Notes under the pieces: model-generated
The model's database searches: none
What the model saw: only the letters and a program-made list of their open reading frames with translations
Told to the model about the DNA's origin: nothing
Part shown: positions 52,410 through 60,670 of the stretch, piece by piece
How the letters are laid out: each line of letters begins with the position of its first letter
Numbering within the stretch: position 1 is the stretch's first letter
Assembly (NCBI RefSeq): GCF_036231965.1
Contig: NZ_CP109499.1
Location: 2,604,001 to 2,668,000 of the forward strand
DNA: 64,000 nucleotides
Source: Streptomyces sp. NBC_01428
Lineage (GTDB): Bacteria > Actinomycetota > Actinomycetes > Streptomycetales > Streptomycetaceae
Direction of reading: 5' to 3'
Translations under genes and position numbers: made by a program

Positions 52410-52892
52410 ATGCAGCTCTCCGCATCCCCGTACGAAGAACGCCTCACCGCACCCAAGTCGTGGTGGGTGATCAGCTTCCTGGTCGGGCTCGCGATGGCCC
52501 TGGTCTTCCTCCCGTTCGGCACCCTGCCGATGCTGGGGGCCCTCGTCGGCGGCACCGCCGTGGCGGCGGTCGCGGCCAGCGCGTACGGCTCGATCCGCAT
52601 CCGGGTGGTCGGCGACGCGCTGATCGCCGGCGACGCGAGGATCCCGGTCGCGGCCCTCGGCGACGCGGAGATCCTGGACCAGGAGGAGGCGCGCGCCTGG
52701 CGCACGCACAAGGCCGACACCCGCGCCTTCATGCTGCTGCGCTCGTACATCCCGACCGCCCTGCGCGTCCAGGTCACGGACCCGGCGGACCCGACGCCCT
52801 ACCTGTACCTGTCGACGCGGGAGCCGGAGCGTCTGATCGCCGCCCTGGAAGCGGCGCGGGCATCCGGTCGGCCGGTCACGCCGCACGAATGA
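52410..52892 (+). CDS. DUF3093 family membrane protein, 160 aa
   Basis: Begins MQLSASPYEERLTAPKSWW, the usual DUF3093 start. Two hydrophobic helices follow (about residues 20-60), then a PH-like beta-rich soluble part (IRIRVVGDALIAGDARIPVAAL...). Function unknown; the family is confined to actinobacteria. There is no clear ribosome binding site, so translation may be leaderless. It is divergent from the thioesterase gene and ends at a bidirectional hairpin. Confidence 0.88.
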   Translation: MQLSASPYEERLTAPKSWWVISFLVGLAMALVFLPFGTLPMLGALVGGTAVAAVAASAYGSIRIRVVGDALIAGDARIPVAALGDAEILDQEEARAWRTHKADTRAFMLLRSYIPTALRVQVTDPADPTPYLYLSTREPERLIAALEAARASGRPVTPHE

Positions 52893-52929
52893 CCCCCAGG
52901 GCCTGATCCGGACGGGCAGGCCCTGGGGG
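52893..52929. terminator. 13-bp hairpin between convergent genes
   Basis: CCCCCAGGGCCTG (52893-52905) pairs exactly with 52917-52929 across an 11-nt loop, immediately after the DUF3093 stop. It can end both DUF3093 and the leftward gene at 52951. Confidence 0.8.
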
Positions 52930-52950
52930 AACGCTCCCGGCGTCCGCTCG

Positions 52951-53859
52951 TCAGTGCCCCAGCTCTTTGGGGATCTCGCCGATCCGCAGCGGATCGGCCG
53001 GCTCCTCCAGCGGAGGAAGCTCCGGGAGGGCGTCCCACGGCACCTGCATCTTGCGCAGGTCCTTGCGGATGTGACCCGCCAGACGCTTGGTGTCCCGTCG
53101 GTTCATCACCGCTCCGACCGCGGCGCCGACCATGAACGGCATGAGGTTGGGCAGGTCGCGGACCGTCCGCTTCATGATCTGCTGGCGCAGCTCGCGCTTC
53201 ATCTGACCGCCGAGCGCGGCATTGATCGTCACGGGCTTGGTCACGTCGATCCCGCGCTCGCCCGACCAGGAGTTCAGGTACGCGGTGCTGCGCTGCTTGA
53301 GGTTGCCGGGCGGCCTGATGCCGTAGACCTCGTGGAGCTCGGCGATCAGTTTGAGTTCGATCGCGGCGACGCCGGTGATCTCGGCGGCCAGCTCGGTGGG
53401 CATGGCGGGCGGCACCGGCAGCATGGCGGCGGCGCCGACTCCGGCACCGACGGTGGAGGTCGCGGCGGCGGCACCCGCCACGAGCTTGTCCGCGAGCTCT
53501 TCGGGGCCGAGGCCCGGGAACTGCTTGCGGAGGGTCGCGAGGTCCCGAACGGGAACACGCGGGGCGAGATCGATGATCCGGTCGGCGAGATACGCCAGGC
53601 CCGCCCTGGCCCGGCTGCCGCTCTTCTGGACGCCCTTCTTGACCCCGTCCCGGACCGCGGCCACACGCCGCCTCGCGGCGGGTGCGGGAGTGTCCGGCGA
53701 GGCCGTCAGGTCGCCTGTGGCGCCCGCTCGGTCGAGCGAGGCTGATCCCTGTTCGGAAGAGCCCCGCTCGTCGTCACGCACGCCTTCAGGGCCCTCGTGG
53801 GGCCCTCCGTCCGCTCCCCTGGGGAAGCGGCGCTTCCAAGGAGGGGTCGAGCCAGTCAC
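52951..53859 (-). CDS. Conserved Streptomyces protein of unknown function, 302 aa
   Basis: A polar, probably disordered first ~70 residues is followed by a compact helical domain. It has LAYLADRIIDLAPRVPVRDL, then alanine/glycine-rich hydrophobic stretches (AGAAAATSTVGAGVGAAAMLPVPPAMPTELAAEI and a later FMVGAAVGAVMNRRDT, shown in part), that resemble EcsC-like membrane-associated proteins. The resemblance is in general layout only. No catalytic motif. The GTG start at 53859 lies 13 bp after the DUF4193 stop, so the two are probably cotranscribed. Confidence 0.75.
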   Translation of the reverse strand: MTGSTPPWKRRFPRGADGGPHEGPEGVRDDERGSSEQGSASLDRAGATGDLTASPDTPAPAARRRVAAVRDGVKKGVQKSGSRARAGLAYLADRIIDLAPRVPVRDLATLRKQFPGLGPEELADKLVAGAAAATSTVGAGVGAAAMLPVPPAMPTELAAEITGVAAIELKLIAELHEVYGIRPPGNLKQRSTAYLNSWSGERGIDVTKPVTINAALGGQMKRELRQQIMKRTVRDLPNLMPFMVGAAVGAVMNRRDTKRLAGHIRKDLRKMQVPWDALPELPPLEEPADPLRIGEIPKELGH

Positions 53860-53872
53860 GGCCGACCCTGCC

Positions 53873-54169
53873 TCAGTCGCAGTCGCGGCAGATCGGCTGG
53901 CCGTTCTTCTCGCGGGCCAGCTGACTGCGGTGGTGCACCAGGAAGCAGCTCATGCAAGTGAACTCGTCCTGCTGCTTGGGCAGCACCCGGACGGCCAGCT
54001 CTTCGTTCGAGAGGTCCGCTCCGGGCAGCTCCAGGCCTTCTGCGGCCTCGAACTCGTCTACATCGACGGACGACGTGGACTTGTCGTTCCGGCGAGCCTT
54101 CAGTTCTTCAAGGCTGTCCGAGTCGACGTCGTCGTCGGTCTTGCGTGGGGTGTCGTAATCCGTTGCCAT
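53873..54169 (-). CDS. DUF4193 family protein with zinc-ribbon-like cysteines, 98 aa
   Basis: A short acidic protein beginning MATDYDTPRKTDDD. The second half has FTCMSCFLVHHRSQLA and ICRDCD, giving two CxxC pairs that probably bind zinc. The same form occurs across actinobacteria, next to dut and cutRS. Function unknown. GGAGAG lies before the ATG at 54169. The 393-bp region upstream holds several palindromes. Confidence 0.9.
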   Translation of the reverse strand: MATDYDTPRKTDDDVDSDSLEELKARRNDKSTSSVDVDEFEAAEGLELPGADLSNEELAVRVLPKQQDEFTCMSCFLVHHRSQLAREKNGQPICRDCD

Positions 54170-54562
54170 GTCAGCTCTCCCCCTCTGGGTGTCTGCGGTG
54201 TCTCGACGCACGTAACGCGTGAGAGGCCGGACTTGTGCCCGACCTGAGGCGGAGATTTTGCCTCACATCAAGGTCTGTTACTCAATCGACACCCAACCGG
54301 ACTCCCCATGAGTGATCGGCTTGGATGGCGATGCGGACCGTACACGGTCCGAAGGCCGCACATCAAAGGCGTCCCACCGTGTACTTCCCGTGATCAGGAC
54401 CCCCGAAAACCCGGATTTTCCCGGCTTTCCGACAGCTTGCATGATCACGGAGAGTGGATGGATACGAATTCGCCCTTGTGATCGATCACACACGGGCCGC
54501 CCGGGTGGGCGACCAGAAAATTCCGCGCAAAGCGAACATCAACGCGTGTCGGCGACATGGTC
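54170..54562. promoter_or_regulatory. Gene-free region with palindromes upstream of DUF4193
   Basis: No gene is evident. TGTGATCGATCACA at 54477-54490 is a perfect 14-bp palindrome and fits the GTG-N6-CAC pattern of Crp sites. CGGACCGT-AC-ACGGTCCG is near 54335-54352, and GAAAA-N6-TTTTC near 54404-54419 could end the cutS transcript. Base composition is clearly lower in GC than the surroundings. Confidence 0.4.
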
Positions 54563-55792
54563 TCAGACAGGAAGGGTGACGCGCATCACGAGGCCACCCC
54601 CCTCGCGGGGCTGGGCGACGATGTGACCGCCGTGCGCCCGGGCCACCGACCGGGCGATCGACAGGCCGAGGCCCACACCCTTGTCGCTTCCGGTGCGCTC
54701 GGTGCGCAGCCGCCGGAAAGGCTCGAAAAGATTGTCGACCTCGTACGCGGGAACGACCGGTCCCGTGTTCGACACGATCAGGACCGCCTGACCGTGCTCG
54801 GCCTCGGTGGTGACCTCGACCCAGCCGTCCTCCGGCACGTTGTACCGCACGGCGTTCTGGACGAGGTTCAGGGCGATCCGCTCCAGCAGGACGCCGTTGC
54901 CCTGGACGATCACCGGATGCCTCTCGCCGCGGATCTTCACGCTCTTGGCGACCGCCTCGGCGTGCACCTGGTCGACGGCCTGGGTGGCGACCTCGGCGAG
55001 ATCCACGGGCTTGCGCTCGACGATCTGGTTGTCGCTGCGGGCGAGCAGCAGCAGGCCCTCGACCAGCTGCTCACTGCGTTCGTTCGTCGCGAGCAGTGTC
55101 TTGCCCAGCTGCTGGAGCTCCACGGGTGCGCCCGGATCGGACAGATGCACCTCCAGGAGGGTGCGGTTGATCGCGAGCGGGGTGCGCAGTTCGTGCGAGG
55201 CGTTGCCGACGAAGCGCTGCTGGGCGGTGAACGCGCGTTGCAGCCGTTCCAGCATGTCGTCGAAGGTGTCCGCCAGCTCCTTCAACTCGTCGTCCGGGCC
55301 GTCCAGTTCGATGCGGCGGGACAGGTCCGAACCGGCCACCGCGCGTGCGGTGCGCGTGATGCGCCCGAGCGGCGACAGCACCCGGCCCGCCATGGCGTAG
55401 CCGAACGCGAAGGCGATGACGGCGAGACCGAGCAGAGCCAGCAGGGAGCGGCTGAGCAGGTTGTCCAGGGCGTGTTGACGCTGTTCGTTGACGCAGTCGT
55501 TCATCGCGCTGTTGAACACGTCGGGAGACGCCTTGTCGGGCAGGTTGCACATGGTGCTCGTGACCTTGCCCTCGGTGATCTTGAACGGAAGTTCGCTGCC
55601 GACGTTCAGCGCCTGCGCCGCGAGCAGGTAGATGATCGACAGCAGCAGGATGCCCGCGATCAGGAACATGCCGCCGTAGAGCAGCGTGAGCCGTATGCGG
55701 ATGGTCGGGCGCAGCCAGGGGAACGGCGGTTCGGGACGGGGGTCCCAGGTGGGCTTGGGAGGCGCCGTGGGCGGCGCGGGAGTGGTGGCCAC
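54563..55792 (-). CDS. cutS: Sensor histidine kinase CutS, 409 aa
   Basis: Two membrane helices (LLYGGMFLIAGILLLSIIYLL at about 35-55 and LLALLGLAVIAFAFGYAM at about 120-140) enclose a ~65-residue extracytoplasmic sensor with two cysteines, in TMCNLP and NDCVNE. HAMP follows, then HisKA with NASHELRTPLAINRTLL, and the ATPase end NLVQNAVRYNVP, GVGLGLSIARSVARAHGG. In S. coelicolor CutRS (SCO5862/5863) limits actinorhodin production, and recent work ties the cysteine pair to sensing extracytoplasmic protein folding. The GTG at 55792 is 5 bp past the cutR stop. The frame is open far upstream, but the cutR gene fixes the start. Confidence 0.93.
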   Translation of the reverse strand: MATTPAPPTAPPKPTWDPRPEPPFPWLRPTIRIRLTLLYGGMFLIAGILLLSIIYLLAAQALNVGSELPFKITEGKVTSTMCNLPDKASPDVFNSAMNDCVNEQRQHALDNLLSRSLLALLGLAVIAFAFGYAMAGRVLSPLGRITRTARAVAGSDLSRRIELDGPDDELKELADTFDDMLERLQRAFTAQQRFVGNASHELRTPLAINRTLLEVHLSDPGAPVELQQLGKTLLATNERSEQLVEGLLLLARSDNQIVERKPVDLAEVATQAVDQVHAEAVAKSVKIRGERHPVIVQGNGVLLERIALNLVQNAVRYNVPEDGWVEVTTEAEHGQAVLIVSNTGPVVPAYEVDNLFEPFRRLRTERTGSDKGVGLGLSIARSVARAHGGHIVAQPREGGGLVMRVTLPV

Positions 55793-55797
55793 CCGGA

Positions 55798-56451
55798 TCA
55801 GATCCTGTAGCCGGAGCCGGGCACGGTGACGATCACCGCGGGCTCGCCGAGCTTGCGGCGCAGCGTCATGACGGTCACACGGACGACGTTCGTGAACGGG
55901 TCGGTGTTCTCGTCCCAGGCCTTCTCCAGCAGCTGCTCGGCGGAGACGACGGCTCCCTCGCTGCGCAGCAGCACCTCGAGGACGGCGAACTCCTTGGGCG
56001 CGAGCTGGACCTCCTTGCCGTCCCGGAACACCTCGCGGCGGTTCGGGTCGAGCTTGATGCCGGCGCGCTCCAGGACGGGGGGCAGCGGCACGCTCGTACG
56101 GCGGCCGAGGGCACGCACGCGTGCCGTCAACTCGCTGAAGGCGAAGGGCTTGGGGAGGTAGTCGTCGGCGCCGATCTCCAGGCCTTCGACACGGTCGCTG
56201 ACGTCTCCCGACGCGGTCAGCATCAGCACCCGGGTGGGCATGCCGAGCTCGACGATGCGGCGGCAGACGTCGTCGCCGTGCACGAGCGGGAGGTCGCGGT
56301 CGAGGACGACCACGTCGTAGTCGTTGACTCCGATGCGCTCCAGGGCGGCCGCGCCGTCGTACACGACGTCGACGGCCATGGCCTCCCGGCGCAGTCCGGT
56401 GGCCACCGCATCGGCGAGCAGCTGCTCGTCCTCGACGACGAGTACGCGCAC
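55798..56451 (-). CDS. cutR: Response regulator CutR, 217 aa
   Basis: OmpR-type. The receiver has RVLVVEDEQLLADAVATGLRR, VVVLDRDLPLVHGDDV (phosphoacceptor aspartate), and GADDYLPKPFAFSEL; the winged helix has LAPKEFAVLEVLLRSEG and VTVMTLRRKLGEP. This matches CutR of S. coelicolor very closely as I remember it. GTG 56451 follows GGAAGGAC. Partner of cutS just downstream. The 416-bp region before it is shared with the divergent 59-residue protein gene. Confidence 0.94.
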   Translation of the reverse strand: MRVLVVEDEQLLADAVATGLRREAMAVDVVYDGAAALERIGVNDYDVVVLDRDLPLVHGDDVCRRIVELGMPTRVLMLTASGDVSDRVEGLEIGADDYLPKPFAFSELTARVRALGRRTSVPLPPVLERAGIKLDPNRREVFRDGKEVQLAPKEFAVLEVLLRSEGAVVSAEQLLEKAWDENTDPFTNVVRVTVMTLRRKLGEPAVIVTVPGSGYRI

Positions 56452-56867
56452 GTCGCTTGTCCTTCCTCTGTCCACCGGCGCGGCGCGTCTTCGGGCACCC
56501 CGCGGGCAGGTCTGTCACGGATGAGAGCTCCATCCTGCCCTTTTCGGCCATAAACCGGCTGTAAGGCGGGTGGGGCGCCGAGCGTCCCGTGCGCGGGACC
56601 GGGAATGCCGGATTTTCTCGCCGGGTTGAGGTTTCCACGGAAGAGAGCGGGGGGAGGACGGCTTTACACCCCGCGATCACGCTCTGCACGTGGCAAGCCA
56701 CCTTGTGGTACGTCCAACCGCTTCCGCAGAGCGGGCGTGGGTGTCCGGCACCGTCGCCGCCCAGCCCGGGCTGCGCTGGGCGGCACCCATTCAGAGACGT
56801 GATCGCCCCTTCCGATCGGCACACCCCCGTGCCACCCGACCCACGACCCAGGACGAGGGGGCGCAGC
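56452..56867. promoter_or_regulatory. Divergent promoter region of cutR and a small protein gene
   Basis: No coding frame is supported. AT-richer patches near 56540-56570 (CATAAACCGGCTGTAA) and 56655-56720 are the likely promoters, but I cannot assign -35 and -10 elements with confidence. Confidence 0.35.
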
Positions 56868-57047
56868 ATGGACGCATTCACCGCAGGACTTCTGCAGCGC
56901 ATAAGGGCGACCGAGACCGACCTGACGCGTGCTCGCGAAACAGGTGACGACTTCCTCGCCGAGGTAGAGCAGGCCGAGCTGGACGACCTGCACCGCCTCG
57001 CCGCCGAGCACGGTGTGGAGGTCGGCGCGGGCGCGACGCGCGTCTGA
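56868..57047 (+). CDS. Small conserved Streptomyces protein, 59 aa
   Basis: A charged, all-helical protein: MDAFTAGLLQRIRATETD then a heptad-like stretch DLTRARETGDDFLAEVEQAELDDL (part shown) and RLAAEHGVEV. It likely forms a helical hairpin or coiled coil. GAGGGGG precedes the ATG. It is divergent from cutR and is followed by a 13-bp hairpin with a T-rich tail. Its position next to cutRS is conserved in Streptomyces as far as I recall. Function unknown. Confidence 0.75.
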   Translation: MDAFTAGLLQRIRATETDLTRARETGDDFLAEVEQAELDDLHRLAAEHGVEVGAGATRV

Positions 57048-57061
57048 TCCGTACGCACGAC

Positions 57062-57107
57062 AGCGGGACCCCGGTATCGATCCAGTGCCGGGGTCCCGCT
57101 TCGTTTT
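57062..57107 (+). terminator. 13-bp hairpin with T-rich tail
   Basis: Arms 57062-57074 and 57088-57100 pair perfectly across a 13-nt loop and are followed by TCGTTTT, one of the few T-tracts in the window. Confidence 0.8.
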
Positions 57108-57202
57108 CCGCCGCCGTCCGACCGCGCCGCGTTCCGTGACCGGGCAGGCAGCGGGCCGCCGTGGCCCCCGGTCGCCGTGCGTGACGCGTCCGCTCCGGTG
57201 CG

Positions 57203-58018
57203 TCAGTCGCGCCAGGCCCCGAAGTCCTCCAGGAGCTGCTGGAGGGGCTCGAAGACGCCCGGGGAGGCAGCGACCGCGAGATCGCCTCCGGGGCGCTCTC
57301 CGGGGCGTCCACCGGTCACCGCGCCCGCCTCACGGGCGATCAGGTCCCCCGCCGCGAGGTCCCAGGGGTGGAGACCCCGCTCGTAGTACCCGTCGAGGCG
57401 GCCGGCCGCCACGTCGCACAGGTCGACCGCCGCCGAGCCGGAGCGGCGGATGTCGCGGACCAGCGGGATGAGCCGCTGGACGACGTCGGCCTGGTGGACC
57501 TTGACGTCGGTCACGTAGTTGAAGCCGGTCGCGACGAGGGCCTGGTCGAGGGAGGGTGACGGGCGGCAGGTCAGCCGGCGCTCACCGACCCAGGCACCGG
57601 TGGCACGGGCGCCGCGGCCGCGAACCGCGTGGTAGGTCTCGCCGCGCATCGGGGCCGCGACGACGCCGACGACGGTCTCGCCGTCCTGTTCGGCCGCGAT
57701 GGACACCGCCCAGGTCGGCAGTCCGTAAAGGTAGTTGACCGTGCCGTCCAGCGGGTCGACGATCCAGCGGATACCGCTGGTGCCCTCGGTGGCGGAGCCC
57801 TCCTCGCCGAGGAAGCCGTCGCGGGGGCGGTGTTCGGCGATCAGGTTGGTGATCAGCTTCTCGGCGGCGATGTCCATCTCGGTGACGACGTCGATCGGGC
57901 TGGACTTGGTGGCGGCGACCGTCAGGTCCGCGGGGCGGCCGTCCCGCAGCAGCGCGCCGGCGCGGCGTGCCGCCTCGTGCGCGAGCTGGAGCAGTTCGGT
58001 CTGCAGGGGCGCGGTCAC
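57203..58018 (-). CDS. Inositol monophosphatase family protein, 271 aa
   Basis: Mg-dependent sugar-phosphate phosphatase. GEEGSATEG (motif with the metal-binding glutamate), WIVDPLDGTVNYLYGLP (the DPxDGT core) and, near the C-terminus, HPWDLAAGDLIAREAGAVTGG (motif B) are all intact. Substrates in actinobacteria include inositol 1-phosphate, histidinol phosphate and fructose bisphosphate, and the sequence does not decide. GAGGAG lies 4 nt before the GTG at 58018 and overlaps the ferrochelatase stop, showing coupling to hemH. Confidence 0.92.
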   Translation of the reverse strand: MTAPLQTELLQLAHEAARRAGALLRDGRPADLTVAATKSSPIDVVTEMDIAAEKLITNLIAEHRPRDGFLGEEGSATEGTSGIRWIVDPLDGTVNYLYGLPTWAVSIAAEQDGETVVGVVAAPMRGETYHAVRGRGARATGAWVGERRLTCRPSPSLDQALVATGFNYVTDVKVHQADVVQRLIPLVRDIRRSGSAAVDLCDVAAGRLDGYYERGLHPWDLAAGDLIAREAGAVTGGRPGERPGGDLAVAASPGVFEPLQQLLEDFGAWRD

Positions 58019-58026
58019 GGGGCTCC

Positions 58027-59154
58027 TCATGCGTAGGGGCTGTCGGCGCCCGCGGCGGCGGGCTTGGGCGTGCGGGCAGGACAGCAGCCCACCGGACACA
58101 GGTCGTGGCTCGCACCCAGGGCGCCCAGGGCACACGGTGTCACCCTGCGGCCGCTCTGGGCCGCGGCGCGCTCCAGGACCAGGTCACGAACCGCGGCGGC
58201 GAACCGGGGATCGGAGCCCACGGTGGCCGAGCGGCGCACCGGGAGACCGAGCTCGGCCGCCTTGGCGCGTGCCTCCGTGTCCAGGTCGTACAGGACCTCC
58301 ATGTGGTCCGAGACGAACCCGATCGGCACCATCACGGCGGCCGGGGCACCGGTTCCGTGCAGCTCCTCCAGGTGGTCGCAGATGTCCGGCTCCAGCCACG
58401 GGATGTGCGGGGCCCCGGAACGGGACTGGTAGACGAGCCGCCAGGGGTGGTCGACGCCCGTCCGCTCGCGCACCTCCTCCACGATCAGCCGCGCCACGTC
58501 CAGGTGCTGACGGACGTACGCGCCGCCGTCGCCGTGGCCCTCGACCGGTCCCGAGGTGTCCGCCGCGGCGGTGGGGATGGAGTGCGTGGTGAACGCCAGG
58601 TGCGCGTCCGCGCGGACCTCCTCGGGCAGCTCGGCCAGTGACCGCAGGACGCCCTCGGTCATCGGCTCCACGAACCCGGGGTGGTTGAAGTAGTGGCGCA
58701 GCTTGTCGATCCTCGGCAGCTCCAGCCCCTCGCTCTCGAGGGCGGCGAGCGCCCCGGCGAGGTCCTCGCGATACTGCCGGCAGCCCGAGTACGAGGCGTA
58801 GGCGCTGGTGGCCAGGACCAGGATCCGGCGCCGGCCGTCGGTGACCATCTCGCGCAGGGTGTCGGTCAGGTACGGCGCCCAGTTCCGGTTTCCCCAGTAC
58901 ACCGGCAGGTCGAGGCCGTGGTCGGCGAAATCCTTGCGCAGCACGTCGAGCAGGGCGCGGTTCTGGTCGTTGATGGGACTGATCCCGTCGAACAGGAAGT
59001 AGTGCTGCCCCACCTCCTTGAGCCGCTCCTTGGGGATACCCCTGCCCCGCGTCACGTTCTCCAGGAACGGGACCACGTCGTCCGGCCCCTCGGGGCCGCC
59101 GAACGAGAGCAGCAACAGGGCGTCGTAGGGGGTGGCATCGAGCACGTCTGGCAT
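58027..59154 (-). CDS. hemH: Ferrochelatase (coproporphyrin III type), 375 aa
   Basis: Inserts iron into coproporphyrin III in the actinobacterial heme route. [18 protein letters not shown] is the N-terminal signature. [19 protein letters not shown] and [14 protein letters not shown] (catalytic histidine) follow, with [17 protein letters not shown] and [16 protein letters not shown]. The C-terminal [19 protein letters not shown] carries the extra cysteines that hold a [2Fe-2S] cluster in actinobacterial enzymes. Divergent from an MFS gene, with an iron-box-like palindrome between them. Cotranscribed with the downstream inositol-phosphatase-like gene. Confidence 0.95.
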   Translation of the reverse strand: MPDVLDATPYDALLLLSFGGPEGPDDVVPFLENVTRGRGIPKERLKEVGQHYFLFDGISPINDQNRALLDVLRKDFADHGLDLPVYWGNRNWAPYLTDTLREMVTDGRRRILVLATSAYASYSGCRQYREDLAGALAALESEGLELPRIDKLRHYFNHPGFVEPMTEGVLRSLAELPEEVRADAHLAFTTHSIPTAAADTSGPVEGHGDGGAYVRQHLDVARLIVEEVRERTGVDHPWRLVYQSRSGAPHIPWLEPDICDHLEELHGTGAPAAVMVPIGFVSDHMEVLYDLDTEARAKAAELGLPVRRSATVGSDPRFAAAVRDLVLERAAAQSGRRVTPCALGALGASHDLCPVGCCPARTPKPAAAGADSPYA

Positions 59155-59326
59155 GCCTCCGATCCTGCCACCCGGCACTGACATGCGAGAAACGGCGGGG
59201 TGGCGAACGAGGAACGACGCCCGCGGGCCGCGCCGCGGGCCGGTGGGACAGGCTCTTCCGGCGGCGGACGCGGGTGAGTTCAGGGGCGCTGGGGGCGTGC
59301 GGACCGGCGCCTTGTGGACGTGCGCT

Positions 59327-59340
59327 TTAGGGTGCCCTAA
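59327..59340. promoter_or_regulatory. Candidate iron box (DmdR/IdeR type)
   Basis: TTAGGGTGCCCTAA is a near-perfect palindrome and contains AGGnTnnnCT, the core of DtxR/IdeR/DmdR operators; CTAACC follows at its right end as in full sites. It lies 92 bp before the MFS start and 173 bp before hemH. The fit to the complete 19-bp consensus is only partial. Confidence 0.55.
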
Positions 59341-59431
59341 CCCGTAAGCTGTATCAGCCAGCTTCACGCCTTACCGAAGTTCGGGCCGCCCGCGGTGAAC
59401 GGGAGGCCGAGCCGAGCCGACGGAGACCCCC

Positions 59432-60670
59432 GTGCCCAGCCCGTACCGCGCCCTGTTCGCCGCCCCCGGCTCCAAGGGCTTCTCCGCAGCGGGCTTCCTC
59501 GGCCGGATGCCGCTGTCCATGATGGGCATCGGCGTGGTCACGATGATCTCCCAGCTCACCGGGCGATACGGGCTCGCCGGCGCTCTCTCCGCGACGATGG
59601 CGCTGGCCGCCGCCGCGCTCGGCCCGCAGGTCTCCAGGATGGTCGACCGGCACGGGCAGCGGCGGGTGCTGCGCCCCGTCACGTTGTTCGCGCTCGCCGC
59701 CGCGGCGGGCCTGCTGCTCGCCGCGCACTTCGAGTGGCCGGACTGGGTGCTGTTCGCGTGCGCCGCCGGCATCGGCTGCGTCCCGAGCATCGGCGCGATG
59801 GTCCGGGCCCGCTGGGCGGCCCTCTACGGAGGCACCCCGCAACTGCACACCGCGTACTCCCTGGAGTCCGTGGTGGACGAGGTCTGCTTCATCTTCGGAC
59901 CGATCATCTCCATCGGACTGTCCACGGTGTGGTTCCCGGAGGCAGGTCCGCTGCTCGCCGCCTGCTTCCTCGCGGCCGGTGTCTTCTGGCTGACCTCGCA
60001 GCGCGCGACGGAGCCCGCACCGCATCCGCGCGAGCAGCACGCCGGCGGTTCCGCGCTCCGCTCCGCCGGACTCCAGGTACTGGTGGCCACCTTCGTGGCG
60101 ACCGGGGCGATCTTCGGGGCCGTCGACGTCGTCACCGTGGCCTTCGCCGAGGAGCAGGGGCACAAGGCCGGGGCGAGCATCGTCCTGGCGATCTACGCGG
60201 CGGGCTCCTGCCTCGCGGGGGCCGTCTTCGGACTCCTGCACTTCAAGGGGGCACCGGAACGCAGGTGGCTGCTGGGCATATGCGCGATGGCCGTGAGTAT
60301 GATCCCCCTCCTACTGGTCGGAAACTTGCCGTTCCTGGCCGTGGCGCTGTTCGTTGCGGGCCTCTCCATCGCTCCCACGATGATCACGACGATGTCCCTC
60401 ATCGAGCAGCACGTACCTCGCGCGAAACTGACCGAAGGCATGACCTGGGTGAGCACGGGACTCGCGGTCGGGGTCGCGCTCGGTTCCTCCGTGGCCGGCT
60501 GGGTGATCGACACCTCCGGCGCGAAGGCCGGGTACTTGGTTCCGGCGGTGTCCGGAGCGGTCGCGGTCGCGGTGGGTTTCCTCGGGTATCGCCGGCTCAG
60601 CAGGCCGGTTCCGCAGCGGGGAGGGTCTCATGAGCACCACAGTGAGCGGGAAGAGCGGCACGTGGCGTAA
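59432..60670 (+). CDS. MFS transporter, 412 aa
   Basis: Twelve membrane helices of the major facilitator fold. The first cytoplasmic loop has RMVDRHGQRRVLRP, a variant of the DRxGRR motif. PGSKGFSAAGFLGRMPLSMMG opens helix 1, and YSLESVVDEVCFIFGPI lies in helix 5. It is of the drug/sugar-exporter type; the substrate is unknown. GGAGA stands just before the GTG. The last 41 bp overlap the start of the oxidase gene. With an iron-box-like palindrome upstream and hemH next door, a link to iron or heme is possible. Confidence 0.88.
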   Translation: MPSPYRALFAAPGSKGFSAAGFLGRMPLSMMGIGVVTMISQLTGRYGLAGALSATMALAAAALGPQVSRMVDRHGQRRVLRPVTLFALAAAAGLLLAAHFEWPDWVLFACAAGIGCVPSIGAMVRARWAALYGGTPQLHTAYSLESVVDEVCFIFGPIISIGLSTVWFPEAGPLLAACFLAAGVFWLTSQRATEPAPHPREQHAGGSALRSAGLQVLVATFVATGAIFGAVDVVTVAFAEEQGHKAGASIVLAIYAAGSCLAGAVFGLLHFKGAPERRWLLGICAMAVSMIPLLLVGNLPFLAVALFVAGLSIAPTMITTMSLIEQHVPRAKLTEGMTWVSTGLAVGVALGSSVAGWVIDTSGAKAGYLVPAVSGAVAVAVGFLGYRRLSRPVPQRGGSHEHHSEREERHVA

